From an uncultured Oscillospiraceae bacterium (GTDB lineage: Bacteria > Bacillota > Clostridia > Oscillospirales > Oscillospiraceae), in assembly GCA_947632175.1 (NCBI GenBank), contig CANROC010000008.1, forward strand, positions 81,637 through 145,636: DNA of 64,000 nt. Reading direction: 5' to 3'. The notes under the pieces are model-generated. The model ran no database searches. It saw only the letters and a list, made by a program, of their open reading frames with translations, and had not been told where the DNA came from. Below, in pieces: positions 60,067 to 64,000 of this stretch; the stretch's first letter is position 1; each line of letters begins with the position of its first letter. Both the position numbers and the translations under genes were made by a program.

Positions 60067-60603
60067 ATGACACCTGCTGAGAAAGTCGCTTACATCAAGG
60101 GCCTCATGGAGGGCATGGAGCTGGACACCGCCAAGGGCGAGGGGAAGATCCTGGCGTCCATTCTGGACGTGCTGGAGGATCTGGCCCTGGGCCAGGAGGA
60201 CCTCCAGGACTCCATCGACGAGCTCAATGAGGGCCTGGACGCCGTCTCCGACGATCTGGAGATGGTGGAGGACCTGGTCTACGACGACGAGGACGACGAT
60301 GAGGATGAGGATGAGGACGAGGACGACGAGTGCTGCTGCCACCATCATCACCACCATCATCACCACTTCGACGAGGACGAGGACGAGGATGACGAGGAGT
60401 ACGAGTACGAGGTCGAGTGCCCCGCCTGCGGCGCCACGCTGGTGCTGGACGAGACGGACCTGGACCAGGGCGTCATCGAGTGCCCCGAGTGCGGCGAGAC
60501 GCTGGAGCTGGAGCTCACCGAGGAGGAGTCCGAGGGCGTCGAGGGCGACGCCGATGACGACGACGAGGAGTACGACGACGAGGATCTCGAGCCCGAGGAA
60601 TAA
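60067..60603 (+). CDS. CD1247-type acidic protein with natural poly-His tract
   Basis: A 178-residue protein with three parts. Residues 1-65 are the CD1247-type helical start (MTPAEKVAYIKGLMEGMEL). Then come a run of Asp/Glu (DDEDDDEDEDEDEDDE), CCC and nine consecutive His, followed by another acidic run. The C-terminal part has a zinc ribbon (CPACG and CPECG). ATG 60067 is chosen because AAAGGAGG lies 9 nt upstream; ATG 60058 abuts the site. Metal binding or storage is plausible from Cys3-His9 plus the ribbon, but unproven. Follows efp by 45 bp. Confidence 0.82.
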   Translation: MTPAEKVAYIKGLMEGMELDTAKGEGKILASILDVLEDLALGQEDLQDSIDELNEGLDAVSDDLEMVEDLVYDDEDDDEDEDEDEDDECCCHHHHHHHHHFDEDEDEDDEEYEYEVECPACGATLVLDETDLDQGVIECPECGETLELELTEEESEGVEGDADDDDEEYDDEDLEPEE

Positions 60604-60625
60604 GCGCTTTTCATCATCATCAATC

Positions 60626-60655
60626 AAAAAAGGCCGCCCTGTGGACGGCCTTTTT
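60626..60655 (+). terminator. Terminator after the poly-His gene
   Basis: AAAAAAGGCCG / CGGCCTTTTT hairpin with T-run. Confidence 0.85.
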
Positions 60656-60672
60656 CGTATGGGTAAGGCAAT

Positions 60673-62544
60673 ATGATCGATCTATCCGTTCAAAAAATAC
60701 GCATCGCCTTTGAAAAGGGCAACGACATCCTGAAAGGCGTGAGCTTTGACATCACCGCCGGGGAGCACGTGGGCATCCTGGGGCGCAACGGCGCGGGGAA
60801 GACCACGCTCTTCCGCATCATCTCCGGCGAGCTGACCCCCGACGAGGGGGCGGTGGTGACGCCCCCCGGCAAGCGCGTGGGGGTGCTGAGCCAGCTGCCC
60901 GTGTACCCCGAGGGGTTCACCGGGGAGGACGTCCTGAAGGCCGCCCAGAGGCGCATCGAGCGCATGGGCCAGGAGATGGAGCGGCTGGAGGCCAAAATGT
61001 CCGCCGGGGACGGCAGCGCCGACACTCTGGCGGCCTACGACCGGCTTTCGGCGGAGTTTTTGCGCCTGGGGGGCTGGGAGCTCCAGCGCTTCCGGGACAC
61101 GGTGGCCAACGGCCTGGGCATCCCACAAAAGCAGCGGGAACAGCCCTACGCGGAGCTGTCCGGCGGGGAGCGCACGCGGCTCAACCTGGCGCGGCTCATT
61201 CTGGAGGACACGGATATCCTCCTTTTGGACGAGCCCACCAACCACCTGGACATGTCCGCCTCGGAGTGGCTGGAGGACTATCTGGGCCGCTTCAAGGGCA
61301 CGGTGCTGGCCATCTCCCACGACCGGTATTTCCTGGATAAGACCGTCAGCCGCGTCATCGAGATCGTGGACGGGACGCCGGAATTTTACAGTGGCAATTA
61401 CAGCTTCTACCTTGTGGAAAAACAGCGCCGGTACGAGGAAAAGCTCAAGCAGTATGAGAAGCAGGAGGCCAAGATCGCCCAGCTCCAAAAGGCGGCGGAC
61501 GACCTGCACCTGTGGGCGTTCATGGGCGCGGACAAGCTCCACAAGCGGGCCTTCTCCATGGAAAAGCGCATCGAGCGCCTGCGCACCACCGACCGGCCCA
61601 AGACGGAGGCGAAGATGCGCTCCCGCTTCGGGGAGGTGGAGTTTCGCGGGGACGAGGTGCTTCTGGCCAAGGGGCTTTCCAAGTCTTTCGGGGACAAGCG
61701 CATTTTGGGGGAGACGGACCTGCTCATCGAGCCGGGGGAGGCCGTGGCGCTTATCGGCGACAACGGGACGGGCAAATCCACCCTCTTGAAGATGATCCTG
61801 GGGCTGGAGCCGCAGGATACGGGCTTCGTGCGCCTGGGTCCGGCGGTGAAGGCCGCTTATCTGCCCCAGACCGTGACCTTCCAGGACGAGAACCTCAGTG
61901 TCCTGGAGACGATGATGGTCGAGGGCAAATGTACCCAGCAGGAGGCGCGGGACCGGCTGGCGGCCTTCCTTTTCCGGGGGGACGGGGTCTTCACCTGCGT
62001 GGCGGACCTGTCCGGCGGGGAGAGGAGCCGGCTGAAGCTTTGTATGCTCATGAAGTCGGACATCAATCTCCTCATCCTGGACGAGCCCACCAACCACCTG
62101 GACGCGGCCAGCAGGGAGTGGATAGAGGAGGCGCTGAGCGACTACACCGAGGCGCTGCTGTTCGTCTCCCACGACCGGTACTTCATCAGCCGCTTCGCCA
62201 CCCGCGTCTGGGTCATGGGCGGCGGGGAGCTGCGGGACTACCGCATGGGGTACGAGGAGTACCGGGCGTATGTGGAGCGGCAAAAGCAGCTGGCCCAGAC
62301 CGCCGCCGTCAAGCCCCAGCGGCCGGCAAAGCCGGAGAGGAAGCCCGCCAACACCAAAGAGCGCGCCGCCGCGAAGCTCGAGCGGGAGATCGCCAAAACG
62401 GAGGCGCGGCTTGCGGAGAACGAGAGTGCCCAGGAGGCCGCCGCCACGGATTACCAGCGGCTTTTGGAGCTGACGGAGGAGCACGGGGCGCTGGAGCGGC
62501 AGGTGGAGGAGCTTTACGCGGCATGGGAGGAGTCCATGGCATGA
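60673..62544 (+). CDS. ABC-F family ATPase
   Basis: A 623-residue soluble protein with two ABC domains and no membrane segments. First Walker A GRNGAGKTT (37-45), signature LSGGERTRLNLARLI, Walker B LLLDEPTNHLD; second Walker A GDNGTGKST, signature LSGGERSRLKLCML, Walker B LLILDEPTNHLD. A charged inter-domain linker (LVEKQRRYEEKLKQYEKQEAKIAQLQ) and a C-terminal coiled-coil extension (about 545-620) fit the ABC-F translation-factor group, which acts on the ribosome and sometimes protects it from antibiotics. Subfamily not determined. Overlaps the next gene by 4 nt. Confidence 0.93.
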   Translation: MIDLSVQKIRIAFEKGNDILKGVSFDITAGEHVGILGRNGAGKTTLFRIISGELTPDEGAVVTPPGKRVGVLSQLPVYPEGFTGEDVLKAAQRRIERMGQEMERLEAKMSAGDGSADTLAAYDRLSAEFLRLGGWELQRFRDTVANGLGIPQKQREQPYAELSGGERTRLNLARLILEDTDILLLDEPTNHLDMSASEWLEDYLGRFKGTVLAISHDRYFLDKTVSRVIEIVDGTPEFYSGNYSFYLVEKQRRYEEKLKQYEKQEAKIAQLQKAADDLHLWAFMGADKLHKRAFSMEKRIERLRTTDRPKTEAKMRSRFGEVEFRGDEVLLAKGLSKSFGDKRILGETDLLIEPGEAVALIGDNGTGKSTLLKMILGLEPQDTGFVRLGPAVKAAYLPQTVTFQDENLSVLETMMVEGKCTQQEARDRLAAFLFRGDGVFTCVADLSGGERSRLKLCMLMKSDINLLILDEPTNHLDAASREWIEEALSDYTEALLFVSHDRYFISRFATRVWVMGGGELRDYRMGYEEYRAYVERQKQLAQTAAVKPQRPAKPERKPANTKERAAAKLEREIAKTEARLAENESAQEAAATDYQRLLELTEEHGALERQVEELYAAWEESMA

Positions 62545-63290
62545 AAAACGGCGCGTATCTTGTTTTAACGGCGCTTTGCGTGGTGATGGGGCTCTTCTTC
62601 TCCTTCGCGCTGGTTGGATACAGCTTTCTGGGGCTGTGCTTTTTCGCCCTGGCGGCGCTGATCGTCGCGTTCTGGGGGCTGAAGGCGCTGAAAAAGCGCC
62701 ATGAGAAGGCCGCGAAAGGGCTGAAGACCGCCCTCCTTATCGTGCTGACCGTCCTCTTTGTCGCCGCCGCCGTGACGGAGGGGTACATCGTCTCCAAAGC
62801 CGCCGGGGATACCGGCGGAGAAAAGTACGCCATCGTTCTGGGCGCTGGCGTCAACGGCACCGTGCCCAGCCTGTCCCTTTCCAAGCGGCTGGAGGCGGCG
62901 CTGGCGTTCGCGCAGGACGAGCCGGAGGCCGTCCTCATCCTCTCCGGCGGTCAGGGGCCGGGGGAGGACGTCAGCGAAGCGCAGTGCATGTTCGACTGGC
63001 TCACCGCCCGGGGCGTGGACCCGGAGCGCCTCAAGCTGGAGGAGCGGTCCACCGACACCCGGGAAAATCTCACGTTCTCGCGGGAAATATTGAAGGACCT
63101 GGGCGCGGAGAATGCCCGCGTCTGCCTCATCACCGCCGGCTATCACCTGGCCCGCGCCGGCCTCATGGCGGAGGACCTGGGCTATACCGAGGTCGTCCCC
63201 CTGGCCGCCCCGGCGGCGTACCCCTTTTTGGAGCTCAATTACTACCTCCGGGAGATCCCGGCCATCTGGTGGTATCTCCTGAATCGGTGA
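62541..63290 (+). CDS. YdcF family (DUF218) membrane protein
   Basis: A 249-residue protein. Two or three hydrophobic segments lie in residues 1-85; the DUF218 domain follows, with AIVLGAGVNGTVPSLSLSKRLEAAL, LILSGGQGPGEDVSEAQ, STDTRENLTFSREIL and CLITAGYHLARAG. Related proteins (YdcF, SanA, ElyC) take part in envelope polysaccharide metabolism. The start is coupled to the ABC-F stop (ATGA). Confidence 0.88.
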   Translation: MKNGAYLVLTALCVVMGLFFSFALVGYSFLGLCFFALAALIVAFWGLKALKKRHEKAAKGLKTALLIVLTVLFVAAAVTEGYIVSKAAGDTGGEKYAIVLGAGVNGTVPSLSLSKRLEAALAFAQDEPEAVLILSGGQGPGEDVSEAQCMFDWLTARGVDPERLKLEERSTDTRENLTFSREILKDLGAENARVCLITAGYHLARAGLMAEDLGYTEVVPLAAPAAYPFLELNYYLREIPAIWWYLLNR

Positions 63291-63313
63291 CCCATTAAAA
63301 ATTGGAAACGGAA

Positions 63314-63361
63314 AAACGCCGTCAAAACGCCGAATTTTAAGGTTTGGGGTTGACGGCGTTT
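63314..63361 (+). terminator. Inverted repeat after the YdcF gene
   Basis: Perfect 12-bp arms AAACGCCGTCAA / TTGACGGCGTTT separated by 24 nt. The right arm contains the -35 box of the next promoter, so the structure may link termination and initiation. There is no clear T-run after it. Confidence 0.55.
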
Positions 63362-63378
63362 CGTCATTGTGGTATATT
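63350..63378 (+). promoter_or_regulatory. Promoter of the candidate ncRNA
   Basis: TTGACG (63350-63355) and TATATT (63373-63378), 17-bp spacer, with TGTGG before the -10 as in other promoters of this window. Confidence 0.7.
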
Positions 63379-63384
63379 GTAATC

Positions 63385-63676
63385 ACAGCAAAGGAGGAGG
63401 TTCCGATGACCTACTGAGGAAGTCCCGCCGGCGCTAGATCAAGGCGGAAGCAAAAATCCACCCCGAAGACCTGACCCGGAGCACAGACCACAGCACCTAT
63501 GGCGGAGGTTCACCGCGACGAATTGGCTGGATCGGCTGAGTGAAGAGCGCAAGTCAGAAGGGAATCTGGGAAGGAGCATTCGAGCTTGACAATCGAACAC
63601 GTGGCGTAGCCCCGCAATCGCGTTGGACGGTTGCGGGGCGATTGCTTTCTATGGCGGCTCAGCCGCTTTCTTTTTT
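63385..63676 (+). ncRNA. Candidate ~290-nt structured RNA or leader
   Basis: A promoter precedes this stretch and a terminator hairpin (GCGGC-TCA-GCCGC, then T-rich, 63654-63676) ends it, yet no convincing reading frame fills it. It begins with a near-perfect ribosome-binding site (AAGGAGGAGG, 63391-63400) before a three-codon frame ATG-ACC-TAC-TGA (63406-63417). Hairpins include CCGCC/GGCGG (63425/63443) and GCGG/CCGC (63502/63512). Near the end two 8-bp stems exclude each other: CCCCGCAA/TTGCGGGG (63610/63631) and GCAATCGC/GCGATTGC (63614/63638). It could be a regulatory leader with a minipeptide, a stand-alone small RNA, or a remnant. I could not match it to a known RNA family from memory. 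Confidence 0.45.
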
Positions 63677-63871
63677 GTCCCAATTCGACTTTGTGTTCCC
63701 GGTCAAAAGCATGAACAATTATCAATCAGCATGAATAAAACTCACCATCAATTCCGAAACATTCAGGGCGGCGAATAGAAACGCTCTGGACGAGGACAAA
63801 ATCGCCGGAGAGTTCCTGTCCAACATAGGCGGAAATTTTGTAAACATTTCATTAACCGTCTAAACGTACAG
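63677..63871. other. Non-coding gap before the last gene
   Basis: About 195 bp, AT-richer than the rest. No hairpin or reading frame stands out; a short frame at 63731 (MNKTHHQFRNIQGGE) is not supported by a ribosome-binding site. Confidence 0.5.
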
Positions 63872-63900
63872 TAGACTTCTATACATTTGGGTGGTATAAT
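63872..63900 (+). promoter_or_regulatory. Promoter of the last gene
   Basis: TAGACT (63872-63877) and TATAAT (63895-63900), 17-bp spacer, with GTGG before the -10. Confidence 0.5.
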
Positions 63901-63956
63901 ATTAAAAATTGAGTGGGCAACTGTTCGATAAATCGGGATTTAGGAGAACACCACGC

Positions 63957-64000
63957 ATGATAAAACTTCGATACGGGAATACAAATACATTTTTACTGTG
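63957..64000 (+). CDS. Start of a gene cut by the window end, possibly MBL-fold hydrolase
   Basis: ATG at 63957 with TAGGAGA 10 nt upstream begins MIKLRYGNTNTFLL. This resembles the first residues of small MBL-fold metallo-hydrolases, which often start with a YGNTNT strand, but 14 residues are too few to be certain. Confidence 0.45.
   Translation, partial: MIKLRYGNTNTFLL

Noticed and set aside
63385..63640. T-box, RNase P RNA, tmRNA or SRP RNA at the right end
   Set aside because: Short resemblances (GAGGAAGTCC, GGCGGAGGTTCACCGCG) exist, but the required conserved blocks and overall order of these RNAs are missing.
63540..63734. 64-residue frame within the candidate ncRNA
   Set aside because: No ribosome-binding site, it crosses the terminator hairpin, and the sequence has no recognisable features.

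Overview
The window is about 64 kb of GC-rich chromosome from an anaerobic, Gram-positive Clostridia-class bacterium, most likely an Oscillospiraceae-type gut or environmental species. The evidence is an [FeFe]-hydrogenase, AGGAGG-type ribosome-binding sites, sigma-A promoters with 17-bp spacers, an mraZ-led division cluster with a SpoVD-type PASTA transpeptidase, a CD1247-type acidic protein, an SLH-anchored pectate lyase and an LtaS-like enzyme. No rRNA, tRNA, IS transposase, prophage or CRISPR array was recognised.

Layout. 0-8 kb: 3' end of a hydrogenase gene, an orphan RelB/DinJ antitoxin, an AlkZ-related/ArsP_2 pair, and a large secreted PL9 pectate lyase with SLH repeats. 8-14 kb: adenosylhomocysteinase divergent from an operon with purine nucleoside phosphorylase and an MTA/SAH deaminase, together a methylation by-product salvage module, plus small unknown genes. 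14-20.4 kb: PucR/CdaR-type regulator, ftsEX, an EnvC-like M23 hydrolase, greA and lysS. 20.4-21.5 kb: an AT-richer insert at the 3' end of lysS, bounded by duplicated lysS-terminal sequence and carrying a frameshifted small gene and a GNAT gene. 21.5-24.1 kb: an ADP-ribose-related trio (PARG-like hydrolase, VWA protein, divergent macro-domain protein). 24.3-26.3 kb: LtaS-like phosphoglycerol transferase. 26.5-36.6 kb: a near-complete arginine operon (argG-H-C-J-B-D-F) with five interleaved non-arg genes, preceded by tandem ARG boxes. 37-39.3 kb: a condensation-fold acyltransferase and a membrane protein. 39.6-52.3 kb: the division and cell-wall cluster mraZ-rsmH-ftsL-spoVD-murE-mraY-ftsW-murG-murA-ftsQ-ftsZ, without murD or murF. 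52.4-63.3 kb: zinc-ribbon protein, anion permease, MATE pump, YqeG phosphatase, PepP-type peptidase, efp, poly-His/acidic protein, ABC-F ATPase and a YdcF protein. 63.3-64 kb: a candidate noncoding RNA with its own promoter and terminator, then the start of another gene.

The most distinctive non-genic structure is a set of intergenic repeat clusters at about 1.4, 7.5, 36.7, 52.9 and 54.8 kb. Four of the five lie between convergent genes. Three copies of a 113-119 bp multi-hairpin element occur in them. Four copies of a conserved unit resembling a perfect sigma-A promoter sit at cluster edges and point back into the 3' end of the neighbouring gene; one cluster (7482-8151) is bracketed by two of them in inverted orientation. 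All functional statements are from reading the sequence; no database search was run.
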